A stretch of 41,726 nt of DNA from Pseudoalteromonas prydzensis (GCF_011050055.1 NZ_DRGM01000046.1:1-41726); one strand, 5' to 3'. Positions 6,278 to 15,644 are shown, numbered from the stretch's first letter. A program made the numbers and translations. Notes: a model not told the origin generated them from the letters alone.

Positions 6278-7085
6278 ATTATTTGCATTGTCGTTATTTG
6301 CCACTGTGAGCTTTTTTGCGGATGCCGTTGAGTTACAAGGTCACTTAACTCAAGGTGGCTTAGTGACTGGGAAAATTGAGGGTGTAAAGTCAGTTAGCTT
6401 TAATGGCCAAGCATTAAAAACCACTGAGCAAGGCGAATTTGTATTTGGTTTTGGTCGTGATGCTGAGTTAACACATCAATTAAGCTGGGTTGATGCTACA
6501 GGAGCAGCGCAGCAACAAGCAATTGTGATCACCAAACGTGATTACAAAATTGATAAAATAACCGGTGTCGCGAGTAAATATGTATCGCCACCAAAAGAAG
6601 TCAGCGAACGCATTAGTCGTGAAGCGGTTGCTGTTAAAAATGCCCGTAAAGTTGACTCTGAACTTAGGTATTTTTTAGATCCTGTATACAAACCTGCAGA
6701 AGGTCGTATATCCGGTGTATATGGTAGCCAACGCTATTTTAACGGTGAACCACGTCGCCCTCATTTCGGCTTAGATATTGCGAATAAAACCGGTAGCCCA
6801 GTGTATGCTCCCGTTAGTGGCACTGTGGTATTTGCCGATAACGATCTTTATTACTCAGGTGGCACATTAATTTTAGACCACGGTCATAGTGTTACTTCGA
6901 CTTATATACATTTGAGTAAACTCGATGTGAAAGTAGGGGATACCATTAAACGTGGCGAGAAAATAGCGGAGATCGGTGCTACAGGTCGTGTAACTGGGCC
7001 ACATTTAGATTGGCGTTTAAACTGGAAAGGCGAACGCCTTGACCCTGCACTTATGATGTTAGACACATTAGCGAACCAAAAGTAG
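6270..7085 (+). CDS. Secreted M23-family metallopeptidase (LytM/peptidoglycan endopeptidase type)
   Basis: Starting at the ATG at 6270 the protein has 271 residues and a signal peptide (MRKLFALSLFATVSFFADA). The C-terminal peptidase_M23 domain contains HFGLD, which supplies two zinc ligands, the STYIHLSKL strand and the TGPHLDWRLNW motif. The classical motif is HxH; here the second histidine is aspartate, a form I believe occurs in a recognised subgroup. M23 enzymes cut peptide cross-links in peptidoglycan or other Gly-rich peptides in the periplasm. An in-frame ATG at 6240 exists but would spoil the signal peptide. AGGA lies upstream of 6270, and the start overlaps the end of the previous gene, suggesting coupled translation. 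Confidence 0.88.
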   Translation: MRKLFALSLFATVSFFADAVELQGHLTQGGLVTGKIEGVKSVSFNGQALKTTEQGEFVFGFGRDAELTHQLSWVDATGAAQQQAIVITKRDYKIDKITGVASKYVSPPKEVSERISREAVAVKNARKVDSELRYFLDPVYKPAEGRISGVYGSQRYFNGEPRRPHFGLDIANKTGSPVYAPVSGTVVFADNDLYYSGGTLILDHGHSVTSTYIHLSKLDVKVGDTIKRGEKIAEIGATGRVTGPHLDWRLNWKGERLDPALMMLDTLANQK

Positions 7086-7090
7086 AGAAC

Positions 7091-7522
7091 ATGACAACAC
7101 AAGTAAACCATGAAGAAATAATTGCTCAACGCATTAAAGATTCAACCACATCAGTAACTAAAACCGTTTTTCCTGGGCGTACCAATCATCACAACACTTT
7201 ATTTGGTGGTGATGCACTAGCATGGATGGACGAAGTTGCGTTTATTGCTGCTACTCGCTTTTGCCGTAAACCTTTGGTAACCATTTCATCAGACAGAGTT
7301 GATTTTAAAGAAGCGATCCCTGCTGGTACTTTTGCTGAATTGATTTCAAAAGTAGTGCACGTAGGTAATACAAGCTTAAGAGTTGATGTGGAAATCTTCT
7401 TAGAAACGATGCATAGAGACGATAAACACTCGGCTATTACAGGCAGTTTTACCTTCGTAGCGGTTGATGATAATCACAGACCAACGCCAGTAGTATGCGA
7501 TAAAATGATTTATGGTTTTTAG
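7091..7522 (+). CDS. Hotdog-fold acyl-CoA thioesterase (YciA/ACOT family)
   Basis: The 143-residue single hotdog domain contains FPGRTNHHNTLFGGDALAWMDE, the helix and Asp of the acyl-CoA hydrolase family, and RVDFKEAIPAGTF. Such enzymes hydrolyse acyl-CoA to fatty acid and CoA in the cytoplasm. Chain-length preference cannot be read from the sequence. It begins 5 bases after the peptidase stop with AGAG upstream, so it is probably co-transcribed with the two preceding genes. A strong terminator follows. Confidence 0.85.
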   Translation: MTTQVNHEEIIAQRIKDSTTSVTKTVFPGRTNHHNTLFGGDALAWMDEVAFIAATRFCRKPLVTISSDRVDFKEAIPAGTFAELISKVVHVGNTSLRVDVEIFLETMHRDDKHSAITGSFTFVAVDDNHRPTPVVCDKMIYGF

Positions 7523-7642
7523 CAGCACTTATTAAAAAAGGAAGCACAATTATGTGTTTTCTTTTTTAAAGAAAAAGAACACATCATACTATATCTGGTT
7601 ATACATAACCCTTAACAACAGCGTATAAATTATAAAGAGATC

Positions 7643-7673
7643 ACCAAGTAGAAGGGGGCTTCTACTTGGTTTT
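7643..7673 (+). terminator. Terminator after the thioesterase gene
   Basis: ACCAAGTAGAAG and CTTCTACTTGGT form a perfect 12-bp stem with a GGGG loop. On the plus strand it is followed by TTT, and the minus side lacks a T run. It ends the 5420-7522 operon. Confidence 0.8.
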
Positions 7674-7684
7674 AACTGGTAGGG

Positions 7685-9007
7685 TTAAAGTACCATGGCT
7701 GCTATCCAGCCAAATATAAGTAGCGGAATATTAAAGTGAATAAAGGTTGGTACCACTGAATCCCAGATATGGTCATGTTGACCGTCTGCATTGAGTCCAG
7801 ATGTTGGCCCAAGCGTTGAATCAGAGGCTGGTGAGCCAGCATCACCTAAAGCGCCAGCCGTACCAACTAATGCAGCAGTAGCCATCATTGAAAAGTTAAG
7901 CTCTAAACACAAAGGCACAAATAAGGTGGCAATAATTGGCACGGTAGAAAACGAACTACCAATGCCCATGGTGATCATTAATCCAACAAGTAGTATTAAT
8001 GCTGCGGCCAAAGGTTTATTACCATCAATAACTAACGCTGCACTTTGTACTAAGCTGGTTACATCACCGGTGGCTTTCATAACGGAAGCAAAACCTTGGG
8101 CGGAAATCATAATAAAGCCAATCATCGCCATCATAGCCACGCCCTTACTAAACACGTCGCTATTTTGCTCCCACTTAACCACACCAAACAAACTAAAAAT
8201 CATCACCCCAACTAAGCCGCCTAAAATCATAGAGCCACTGACATTTTGTGCAACTAAAGAGGCGAGTACTGCGGTAATCCCTACCAGTAATACTTTTTTA
8301 GGTTGTTCAATGGCAATGCTTGTCACGTGTTCTTCATTTTCGTCTTGTTGATAACTTCGACGTTTTCTGTAACTAATAAACACAGCAATAAGCAAACCGA
8401 CTAACATACCACAAGCCGGTATGATCATTGCCAGTGGCACTTGGTTATTAATAATCTCTAAGCCATTATCAACCAGGTTTTTATGTAAAATTGAGTATAA
8501 ATAAATGCCACCAAAGCCATAGGGCAAAACCATATACGATGTTGCTAAACCAAACGTTAAAATACATGCGATAGCGCGACGGTCTAATTTTAACTTATTA
8601 AATACTATTAGTAGTGGGGGAATTAAAATTGGTATAAAGGCGATGTGAACAGGCACAAGGTTTTGTGATGCAATTGCACAAGCCAAAATAATAAAGAGGA
8701 TAAAATAACTAAGGCTGGTTTCACTATTACTGCTGTTGTTATTTACTGTTGCCAGTAATTTTGCCGCGAGTATACGGGTGAGTCCAGATTTTGATATTGC
8801 GACAGCAAAAGCGCCTAACATCGCATAGCTTAACGCAATTTCAGCGCCACCAGAAAGGCCTGCATTAAACGCATTAAGTGTATCAGTTAAACTTAAACCT
8901 GCGGTTAAACCAGCAACTAAAGCACTCAGTGTCATTGCGACTATTACATTAACCCGTGCTAAAGTTAGCCCCAGCATTAATAAAACACCGATCACAACTG
9001 CATTCAT
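7685..9007 (-). CDS. Na+/H+ antiporter family protein (YuiF-like)
   Basis: The 440-residue polytopic membrane protein has about 11-12 hydrophobic helices. It carries the conserved block [29 protein letters not shown] near the C terminus, typical of the YuiF-type Na+/H+ antiporter family, plus an [19 protein letters not shown] motif near residue 120. Ion and solute specificity are not settled for this family; some relatives are suspected amino-acid carriers. Its ATG overlaps the tgpA stop as ATGA, so it is the last gene of the moxR-DUF58-tgpA block and translation is probably coupled. A functional tie to that block is only inferred. Confidence 0.8.
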   Translation of the reverse strand: MNAVVIGVLLMLGLTLARVNVIVAMTLSALVAGLTAGLSLTDTLNAFNAGLSGGAEIALSYAMLGAFAVAISKSGLTRILAAKLLATVNNNSSNSETSLSYFILFIILACAIASQNLVPVHIAFIPILIPPLLIVFNKLKLDRRAIACILTFGLATSYMVLPYGFGGIYLYSILHKNLVDNGLEIINNQVPLAMIIPACGMLVGLLIAVFISYRKRRSYQQDENEEHVTSIAIEQPKKVLLVGITAVLASLVAQNVSGSMILGGLVGVMIFSLFGVVKWEQNSDVFSKGVAMMAMIGFIMISAQGFASVMKATGDVTSLVQSAALVIDGNKPLAAALILLVGLMITMGIGSSFSTVPIIATLFVPLCLELNFSMMATAALVGTAGALGDAGSPASDSTLGPTSGLNADGQHDHIWDSVVPTFIHFNIPLLIFGWIAAMVL

Positions 9008-10998
9008 AACTTTCTCTTCATCTTTGTTTTAATTAATTTTATCAGATCTTTACTGTGTTTTTTACGATAACTACTAAATACTAACTGACGATAACGCACA
9101 TCGGAGTATAACTGCGCAAATTGTTCGATATATATTCGTTTCTCTGGTTGTTGCTCGGCGGCATAGTCTAAAAACTGCAAAGGAGTTTGGTTTGGCCTAG
9201 CAACAATGCCTTGTTTATCGCACCAACTAACTATTTTAAGGTAATCTTTGGCCAAGGTATGTGTAGGCTCGGGGGATTTTTTCGGCCATGATAAGTACAC
9301 AAAATAACAAATAAATGCCAAGCACACCGTCGCTATTACAATCAATGAAATCTGCCACAGTTGTTTGTTACCAAATAGCTTGTTTAACAGGGATGCCTGT
9401 TTTTGCTGATCGAACCCTAACACCCAGCTTGTCCATTGGTAATCAAGGTTTTCAAGTTTGAGTCGCAGCCAATTAAAACCGGCTATATTGCTTAACCGTA
9501 ATAGGCCAAAACCTAAATTACTGGTAAATTCATTATTCAATTGCGCATGCTGTGATAGTGAACCATTTAATCTTTCAGGCGAAACCACAGCCGTTGCATC
9601 AAAAATTTGCCAGCCTTTGCTTTTTATATACACTTCAACCCAGGCATGCGCGTCATATTGATAAACACTGAGATAGCTATTTTGTTGGTTGTACTCACCA
9701 CCTAAATAGCCAGAAACCACACGAGCAGGAATGCCAACACTCCTAAACATAAATGCCGCAGTACTGGCATAGTGACCACAAAAACCACGCTTATTATTAA
9801 ATAAAAATTGATCTAAGGTATTGCTACCCGTAATTGGATCCGGTGTTAATGTATAACTAAAGCCATTATTGGCAAAGTAATCGTATAAGGCAGTATAAAA
9901 AGCGTCGTCATCATTATTGTGTTGCTCAAATAAACGTTTAGCAAAAGATTGCGACTGCATATTTGTGTCTTTCGCTAAATTTAGTTGTACGTTTTGATAC
10001 TGCGCGGTGCGAGGCAGCTGTGTAACAGCCAACGGATAACTTTGTGCTGTATAACTCACACTATTAGCTAAAAAACGTTTGCGAACTAATAAGCCATCAC
10101 TGGTTGTTTTTACGTCTTTATGGGTTGAACTAGCAAGCTGTAAACCATAAAGCCAAGGTTTTGCTGCGGGCTCGGCAAATATTTGGTAACTATATAAAGG
10201 GTCATCAGTAAAATTAGTACTGGTTTGCTCGATAGCTTGCTTTGTTTTTAAAATGTCCGATATCAACCAGGTTTTGCCATCAAATTCATCATGTATGATG
10301 GCACGCCAGTAATAGGGCCCTGTGGGCCTTTGCTCATTAAACTTTGCTCTAAATACCAATTCATCTGAATTGGACAATTTAGCAATATCAAATGGGTCGA
10401 CACTTTCAGACAAACCGGTTTTTGCTAATTTTGGCCCAGGCAGTTGCCAAAATGCCGGAACTTTCGGTAACAAAAGTAATAAGAAAATAGAGATAGGCAG
10501 TGCCAGTAATAACAGTTTCAAACTGCCTTTCACTGCAATTTTTAAATTATGTGTGGACTCAATTAAAGCCAGTACGGCAAAGTTTAGAATATACAAGATG
10601 CTAATTATGAGTGTTGCGAACAGACTTTGAGAAAAAAGATACACCGTAGAAAGACTAAAAAAACTAAGTAACGTGATGGTTTGATAATGTTTTTTTGTAG
10701 TCGCTTGGAGTAATTTAAATAAACTAGACAAGATCAGCATCGCCACAAACAAAGTAACGGTATCACCAAAGCCAACATCGTAAAACAAAACCAGTAAACT
10801 AAACCCCGCTAATGTATTGGCTAATAGTGCATTGGGTTTATTGCAGTTTAATAAGGTAATGACAAGATTCCAAATACACAAACTCACTAACAGTGTATTA
10901 AAAACCAGCGGGAGTTCAGTAAAAATAAAACTTAGCACTAAAATATAAATAACTGATAACGATAGATTAATTGCGCTTAAATTATTAATGACTCTCAT
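9004..10998 (-). CDS. tgpA: TgpA-type membrane transglutaminase (DUF3488-transglutaminase core-DUF4129)
   Basis: The 664-residue protein has five to six N-terminal transmembrane helices (DUF3488), a periplasmic transglutaminase/cysteine protease-like domain, one further helix near residue 555, and a C-terminal DUF4129-like cytosolic tail. A candidate triad is Cys407 ([10 protein letters not shown]), His451 ([10 protein letters not shown]) and Asp467 (QIFDATA), with family-like spacing. TgpA was described in Pseudomonas aeruginosa as an essential inner-membrane protein with periplasmic transglutaminase activity. It starts one base after the DUF58 stop and overlaps the antiporter start by four bases, so it sits in the middle of a coupled operon. 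Confidence 0.92.
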   Translation of the reverse strand: MRVINNLSAINLSLSVIYILVLSFIFTELPLVFNTLLVSLCIWNLVITLLNCNKPNALLANTLAGFSLLVLFYDVGFGDTVTLFVAMLILSSLFKLLQATTKKHYQTITLLSFFSLSTVYLFSQSLFATLIISILYILNFAVLALIESTHNLKIAVKGSLKLLLLALPISIFLLLLLPKVPAFWQLPGPKLAKTGLSESVDPFDIAKLSNSDELVFRAKFNEQRPTGPYYWRAIIHDEFDGKTWLISDILKTKQAIEQTSTNFTDDPLYSYQIFAEPAAKPWLYGLQLASSTHKDVKTTSDGLLVRKRFLANSVSYTAQSYPLAVTQLPRTAQYQNVQLNLAKDTNMQSQSFAKRLFEQHNNDDDAFYTALYDYFANNGFSYTLTPDPITGSNTLDQFLFNNKRGFCGHYASTAAFMFRSVGIPARVVSGYLGGEYNQQNSYLSVYQYDAHAWVEVYIKSKGWQIFDATAVVSPERLNGSLSQHAQLNNEFTSNLGFGLLRLSNIAGFNWLRLKLENLDYQWTSWVLGFDQQKQASLLNKLFGNKQLWQISLIVIATVCLAFICYFVYLSWPKKSPEPTHTLAKDYLKIVSWCDKQGIVARPNQTPLQFLDYAAEQQPEKRIYIEQFAQLYSDVRYRQLVFSSYRKKHSKDLIKLIKTKMKRKL

Positions 10999-10999
10999 A

Positions 11000-11989
11000 T
11001 TAACCCTTAGCCATTTTGGAAAAGCGACTGAGCGCTTCTAAGCAGTTTTTACAGTGTGCTTTTCCTTCGTTCACCTCAAAATAGCTGGCCTCTAATTGTA
11101 AACCGTAACGAGTGCCTTGCTGGTAGGCTTGGCTGATCAAATAGCTCAATTGCTGCAGGCGCGATTCTGTATTGCCTTGTAACTGATTAAAATCAAAAAA
11201 TACACTTTGAGCTGAGTAATTAACAAATTCTTTAACCATCAGCTGCTGAGTTTTAGCGTAGTGCTTCCATGACACTCGTTTCATATTCATACCGAGCTGA
11301 TGGGGGCTTAGGCCATCAAACTCATCGCTTCCGTGAGTGTTCTTTTGATCGCCAGCACCCATGCTGTGGTGGTTTTGCTGATCAGCTTGTTGTACAGGTT
11401 TACGCTGTTGCGGGTAAACAAAAATTGTATGTGCTAATTGCAAATAACTCCACACAGAGACCAACCCAAATGGATAGCGGCTAATAATTTTTAAACGCTT
11501 TAATGGATATTCACCCCGTTGTTTTAACGGTAACTCTAAACTAACTAATTGTGACGGTGCCGTTGTTTCAGCAATCGTTGTGAGAATTTTATTTTCGTAA
11601 ATAAACTGTAGAGATTGGCATGTTTTATCGTGTGATAGCTGCAATTCTAGTTGTGCACAACTGGGAGCATAACTAGCAATATGCCTTTTGTAAGACACCG
11701 TTAAGCCTTTAACATTGTTATAGCCGATCAATAATGAAAAAATCATCACAACGAGCATCAAATAGGCCATCACTAAGATCAAATTATTTTGATAGTTCAC
11801 AGCCAATATAAAATTCAGAGCGGTAACGAGTAAAAAACTGCTGCCAAGTTTGGAAGGTAAAATATAAATGCTGTTATGCGTTAATGTTAGCTGTTCGGTG
11901 TTGTGTTTATTTTTAAGTAATAAACTGAAAAGCTTAACCTTTAATTTAGAAAATAGAGCAGGGCGTGTTACTTTTTTATTCTCATGCAT
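11000..11989 (-). CDS. DUF58 domain membrane protein
   Basis: The 329-residue protein has two adjacent transmembrane helices at about residues 53-93. The diagnostic DUF58 block DEFDGLSPHQLGMNMKRVSW, followed by KHYAKTQQLMVKEF, lies near residues 225-255. DUF58 proteins commonly accompany MoxR ATPases and vWA or transglutaminase proteins, and are thought to help assemble or activate envelope enzymes. The start codon shares one base with the moxR stop (TAATG). The tail contains two cysteines (KAHCKNCLEAL) of unknown role. Confidence 0.9.
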   Translation of the reverse strand: MHENKKVTRPALFSKLKVKLFSLLLKNKHNTEQLTLTHNSIYILPSKLGSSFLLVTALNFILAVNYQNNLILVMAYLMLVVMIFSLLIGYNNVKGLTVSYKRHIASYAPSCAQLELQLSHDKTCQSLQFIYENKILTTIAETTAPSQLVSLELPLKQRGEYPLKRLKIISRYPFGLVSVWSYLQLAHTIFVYPQQRKPVQQADQQNHHSMGAGDQKNTHGSDEFDGLSPHQLGMNMKRVSWKHYAKTQQLMVKEFVNYSAQSVFFDFNQLQGNTESRLQQLSYLISQAYQQGTRYGLQLEASYFEVNEGKAHCKNCLEALSRFSKMAKG

Positions 11990-12894
11990 TATAAAGGTAC
12001 ATTAACGTCATTTAATAATTGGTTGAGCTGTTGTGCACTTACGTCATGATTTAAACCTAATCGGTGCTCTGTTACGCTTGCGAAGATGACTTGTACATCG
12101 TCAGGGGTGACAAAATCACGGCCATCAATAAACGCCCATGCTTGCGCAGCTTTTCCTAAAGCAATACTGGCTCGTGGAGAGAGCGCATTAGCAAATTGGC
12201 TATTATTACGTGTAGCCCAAACAAGCGCCAAAATATAATCAACAACCGGCGTACTTAAAGTAACAGTGCTAATTTTATTTTGTATTTCAATTAATTGAGC
12301 TGCGTTAATACGCACTGGCAAACGGTCATAATCTCGATTGTTTTGGCCTAAAATCAATTTCCGTTCTGCATCTTTTGGTGGAAAACCCAAGCTAATACGC
12401 ATAAAAAAACGGTCTAATTGAGATTCAGGTAAAGGGTAAGTTCCTGATTGATATAGAGGGTTTTGAGTAGCTATAACAAAGAACGGACTAGGTAGGGCGT
12501 GTTTATCGCCATCCATGGTTACTTGGTTTTCTTCCATAGCTTCTAATAAAGCACTTTGTGTTTTTGGACCGGCCCGATTTATTTCATCCGCTAATACGAC
12601 TTGGCTGAAAATAGGCCCTTTATGAAAAGTAAATTCATGTTTATTAGCATTAAAAATACTTGAACCAAGTATATCCGAGGGTAATAAATCACTGGTAAAT
12701 TGCACTCGCTGATACGTTAAGCCTAACACAGCAGCAAGCGCATGGGATAAAGTGGTTTTCCCCATACCAGGCAAATCTTCAATTAATAAATGCCCTTGGC
12801 TGAACAAGCAAGTTAATGCGAGTTTGATTTGCTGCTGTTTGCCATAAATAACCCCAGATAAATCATCAATGATCGCTTGTACAGTTTGTTGCAT
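11989..12894 (-). CDS. MoxR-family AAA+ ATPase
   Basis: The 301-residue MoxR ATPase has Walker A GMGKTTLSHALA near residue 44, Walker B/sensor region VVLADEINRAGPKTQSALLEAMEE near residue 107, sensor ATQNPLYQSGTYPLPESQLDRF near residue 147, and the C-terminal lid domain. MoxR proteins act as chaperone-like ATPases that activate partner proteins, usually products of the adjacent genes, here DUF58 and TgpA. AAGG precedes the ATG. It lies 15 bases after the response regulator stop and its TAA overlaps the DUF58 ATG. Confidence 0.95.
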   Translation of the reverse strand: MQQTVQAIIDDLSGVIYGKQQQIKLALTCLFSQGHLLIEDLPGMGKTTLSHALAAVLGLTYQRVQFTSDLLPSDILGSSIFNANKHEFTFHKGPIFSQVVLADEINRAGPKTQSALLEAMEENQVTMDGDKHALPSPFFVIATQNPLYQSGTYPLPESQLDRFFMRISLGFPPKDAERKLILGQNNRDYDRLPVRINAAQLIEIQNKISTVTLSTPVVDYILALVWATRNNSQFANALSPRASIALGKAAQAWAFIDGRDFVTPDDVQVIFASVTEHRLGLNHDVSAQQLNQLLNDVNVPL

Positions 12895-12909
12895 AGTAAC
12901 CTTATGGTT

Positions 12910-13290
12910 TTAAATTAGTTCTAGGCGCTTCATTACCGTATCAACTTTTTTTGCATTAAATGGTTTTGCAATAAAACCTTTAGCGCCAAGTTCCCAGGTA
13001 TTTTGCACATTCTCAAGGCTGTTGTGGCCTGAGCACATTACAACATAGGTGTGTGGATAATTGTCATTTAGGTACTCAAGAATTTCAGTACCGTCGGTGT
13101 CGGGTAATTCAATATCAAGAAAAATAACATTAGGGGATTTTTCATCAATCAAGGTTTTCGCTGATTCAAAATCGTTGCTTTCAAGAATATCTTCAAAACC
13201 TAACTCAGTTAAGATTTGATTTAAGTAGTCACGTATATCTTGAACATCATCAATTATTAGGATTGGTTCTAACGGGCGCACAAATTCCAT
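12910..13290 (-). CDS. Stand-alone response regulator receiver protein (CheY-like)
   Basis: The 126-residue single receiver domain has acidic pocket D14-D15, phosphoacceptor D59 (IFLDIELPD), S87 and K109 (AKPF). There is no output domain. A partner kinase is not in the window. It heads the minus-strand block and is only 15 bases upstream of moxR, so it is likely co-transcribed. Whether it controls the MoxR-TgpA module through protein contact is open; it could equally be an unrelated upstream gene. Confidence 0.9.
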   Translation of the reverse strand: MEFVRPLEPILIIDDVQDIRDYLNQILTELGFEDILESNDFESAKTLIDEKSPNVIFLDIELPDTDGTEILEYLNDNYPHTYVVMCSGHNSLENVQNTWELGAKGFIAKPFNAKKVDTVMKRLELI

Positions 13291-13444
13291 ATTGTTTACT
13301 TCTTGTGATACAGCTTAAATTGTATTTTTAATACTATGCTAAGCGATAATGAAGCTCAAGAAAGATACCCGAATTAAATAGTATTATTCAAATAAACCCT
13401 CACTAAGTCCGATACCGTCTAGTATTGGACATTGTGACAAAGTC

Positions 13445-13464
13445 AGTTCATAAACTAGTGAACT
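13445..13464. promoter_or_regulatory. 20-bp palindromic operator, copy 1
   Basis: AGTTCATAAACTAGTGAACT has arms AGTTCA/TGAACT with an 8-base centre. An equal-sized site with the same arms lies at 13478-13497, 33 bp away centre to centre, about three helical turns. A further imperfect palindrome (GTCCGATAC/GTATTGGAC) lies at 13407-13430. The sites lie in the divergent promoter region of the response regulator and the DUF3693-like gene. Confidence 0.75.
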
Positions 13465-13477
13465 TTTACGGGAGATT

Positions 13478-13497
13478 AGTTCATACTATCGTGAACT
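13478..13497. promoter_or_regulatory. 20-bp palindromic operator, copy 2
   Basis: AGTTCATACTATCGTGAACT has the same arms and spacing as copy 1 but a different centre. It is closer to the DUF3693-like gene and includes a TACTAT that could be a -10 box. Autoregulation by the adjacent HTH-like protein is the simplest reading, not shown. Confidence 0.75.
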
Positions 13498-13555
13498 GTC
13501 AAGTTATTAATTCACAATAAAGTGGACTAGAATAGATAGGAGCTTAGGAGGCACT

Positions 13556-13912
13556 ATGAATTACAGCTATGAACTTATAGAAAAATATAAAGTTTTTAAG
13601 GGCTACACCCAAGATAAACAAGTTGTTTCAGATGTTGAATCTGTTACAAAAGGTAGTTTGAGCGATATTAAAAAAGGCAAAAGACACCTGACAGCAAACC
13701 AGTGCATTTTCATTTGCAAAGAAATGGATATTGATTTTAAACCTGAATTAATTCAGTTAGCTATTGAAAGGTCAAAAACAAAAGAAGAATCAAGCGCATG
13801 GGAAGAAGTAGCAAAAAAGATTAGCGCTGCATGTGTAGCGGGATTACTGCTTTTAACGGCATCATTCACCCAAGTTCAAGGGGCGCATAAGCGCATACGT
13901 CATATCCTATAA
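13556..13912 (+). CDS. Small DUF3693-like (phage-type) regulator with C-terminal membrane helix
   Basis: The 118-residue protein has an N-terminal half resembling DUF3693/Xre-like phage proteins: YELIEKYKVFKGYTQDKQVV, then TKGSLSDIKKGKRHLTANQ as a probable recognition region, and a second alpha-helical part LIQLAIERSKTKEESSAWEEV. I know DUF3693 mainly from filamentous phages and prophages of Vibrio and relatives. After the helical domain comes one hydrophobic segment (AACVAGLLLLTASF) and a basic tail, so the protein may be membrane-tethered. A very strong Shine-Dalgarno (AGGAGG) lies 5 bases upstream of the ATG. Two 20-bp palindromes lie 59-111 bases upstream. No other phage gene is nearby. 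Confidence 0.65.
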   Translation: MNYSYELIEKYKVFKGYTQDKQVVSDVESVTKGSLSDIKKGKRHLTANQCIFICKEMDIDFKPELIQLAIERSKTKEESSAWEEVAKKISAACVAGLLLLTASFTQVQGAHKRIRHIL

Positions 13913-14479
13913 TTTATATTATGTTAAATGGAATAAATTTGATAAATAACAAGCTAATTACCGTGATTAATAAACGCTATTTTCCCTACTAGTATGCAAT
14001 TTAGATTAAATCAGTTACACCAGTTTCAAACACCTCATTCACATAACTAACTGTTAATGGCTGGTCGTTTCGCTTGGATTTTAACTTTATAAGCTGACTA
14101 TGTATGTGCTCTACTGGTTTACATCACTACATAGCGTTGCCGGTGTTTAAACTTTTCGGCAGCTATGATTGTATTAAACGTTGGTTACTCTGTTGTGATC
14201 ATCAAACCTTGTTCGATATTTTCCTACATAAGCAAACCTATTTGGTTTTTGAGCTGCGTTCAATATTGCAGTTGGCTAGTTGAGAGCTGCTAACTGTTTA
14301 CGTGACATTTCATTTAGTAAATTTACAGGCAAATACCCTAACGTAAATTGTCGGTTGCTAAAGTCATTACAGATTTACCCGCTCTAAAGTCATTACAGAT
14401 TTACCCGCTGCAATGTCTGCACTTAACCATGCTTTGCCCTGATTATATCCGAACCTAGCTCTAGCTCTTTGTATCTTAC
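13913..14479. other. Long non-coding or decayed region
   Basis: No intact gene is visible in 567 bases. The minus strand between about 14330 and 14180 reads LPVNLLNEMSRKQLAAL, then a stop, then PTAILNAAQKPNRFAYVGKY and more stops, which looks like a decayed coding sequence of unknown family. A perfect 26-bp tandem duplication lies at 14358-14409. The location next to a phage-like gene suggests remains of an integrated element. Confidence 0.4.
14358..14409. repeat. Perfect 26-bp tandem duplication
   Basis: Positions 14358-14383 and 14384-14409 are identical and directly adjacent. Each begins CTAAAGTCATTAC and ends TTTACCCGCT. The duplication sits at the end of the decayed region. Confidence 0.95.
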
Positions 14480-14863
14480 TCAGTTCTTCGCCTGTTGGTT
14501 TGCTAGCAATTGAAACTCTTCACGATTTTCTAAATACTTTTTAAACGTAATGCGTGCGTGCCAAAGTTGCTCTTCAGATTGCATTTGATAAATAACAGGC
14601 CCTGAGGTTTCTTTGGCTAAGTGCAGTAACTTACTGTATTCCCGCGCATCTATTTTACCATCGTCAAAATAAGACTCAGCAACGCTGATAAATTCACGGT
14701 CGTTATATACATCCATGTGCCAAATAAGCGATCGATACATATTTGCTGTTACCTCAACCGAGGCTGTTGTTTTATTGAACAGCAGAACTTCACTGTAAAT
14801 TGAATTTCCAGTAAGACCTATGCCCACTAAAGATAAAGTTGTGAGTGTCATCATCCATTTCAT
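14480..14863 (-). CDS. Hypothetical exported or membrane-anchored protein
   Basis: From the ATG at 14863, with GAGG upstream, the protein has 127 residues (MKWMMTLTTLSLVG). An N-terminal hydrophobic segment could be a signal peptide or an anchor. The rest is a soluble, mostly helical domain (NMYRSLIWHMDVYNDREF, EYSKLLHLAKE, EQLWHARITFKKYL). I do not recognise the family. It stands alone on the minus strand between the decayed region and miaE, and no function can be assigned. Confidence 0.6.
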   Translation of the reverse strand: MKWMMTLTTLSLVGIGLTGNSIYSEVLLFNKTTASVEVTANMYRSLIWHMDVYNDREFISVAESYFDDGKIDAREYSKLLHLAKETSGPVIYQMQSEEQLWHARITFKKYLENREEFQLLANQQAKN

Positions 14864-15071
14864 GCTCAACGCCTCATCATTACTTATGCATATAAGTATA
14901 GAAGATGAACATTTAATATGATGTTTATTTAAACAATCCCATCTTTAACTATTATTTTTATCATTAATGATTGTTGTTTTAACGGTGTTTTTTTACTGTC
15001 ATAAACTGTGAGTTATTAGCAATTAGGTGGCATATATTGGCTATAACTCACGGCTTAACAAATTGATATGC

Positions 15072-15644
15072 TTAGTGAAGTGCTGAGGTAAATGGGATGC
15101 TTTGACAAATTTTTGCTTCCGCAATGAGTATTTCTTCTAAACGAGTATCAACTTCATTTTTATCAAAATATTCATAAGCTAATTCTACAAAGAGGTTTTT
15201 ATGTTTTTCTTCTGATTTGGCTATAGCGACATAAAAGTCTTTTTCTTTACCTACTGGCAGCGCTTGAGCAACCAGTGAGAAACGTTCATGTCCCCTCGCC
15301 TCTATAACAGCGCCGACTAACAGCCTATCCATTAAAAACTCGTCACGACCATTTCTAAATACAGCACGAATTTGTTTCACGTAGGGATCTTTTTGGTCGT
15401 TGCCTAAGTTAACATCGCGGTCAAGAAGCAGTTTGAGTACTTGCTTGAAATGGATCATTTCTTCCAGTGCTAAATCGGTCATCGCTTTCACAAGCTTGCG
15501 GCGATCAGGGTAATGCGACAACATCGACATCGCCATGCCCGATGCTTTTTTCTCTGCAGCAGCATGATCTTGTAAAAAGGTATCAAAGTCAGCGAGCACA
15601 GCTTCGGTCCATGAAAATGGTGTATGGTATTTTAATTCAAACAT
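15072..15644 (-). CDS. miaE: tRNA-(ms2io6A)-hydroxylase MiaE
   Basis: The 190-residue protein is a non-haem diiron monooxygenase that hydroxylates the isopentenyl group of ms2i6A37 in tRNA, an oxygen-dependent step. Diiron ligand motifs are visible in the ferritin-like bundle: ALEEMIHFKQVL (ExxH), VIEARGHERFSL (ExxxH-type) and KSEEKHKNLF (ExxH). The N terminus MFELKYHTPFSW and length are typical. The gene is monocistronic between hypothetical neighbours. Confidence 0.95.
   Translation of the reverse strand: MFELKYHTPFSWTEAVLADFDTFLQDHAAAEKKASGMAMSMLSHYPDRRKLVKAMTDLALEEMIHFKQVLKLLLDRDVNLGNDQKDPYVKQIRAVFRNGRDEFLMDRLLVGAVIEARGHERFSLVAQALPVGKEKDFYVAIAKSEEKHKNLFVELAYEYFDKNEVDTRLEEILIAEAKICQSIPFTSALH

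Noticed and set aside
7791..8351. Long open frame on the plus strand inside the antiporter gene
   Set aside because: It is antisense to a well-conserved membrane protein, rich in Pro/Ile by reflection of hydrophobic codons, and has no Shine-Dalgarno or known family.
13291..13555. Exact -35/-10 promoter boxes for the DUF3693-like gene
   Set aside because: TACTAT and TAGAAT are possible -10 boxes but neither has a convincing -35 at 16-18 bp, so no promoter is placed.
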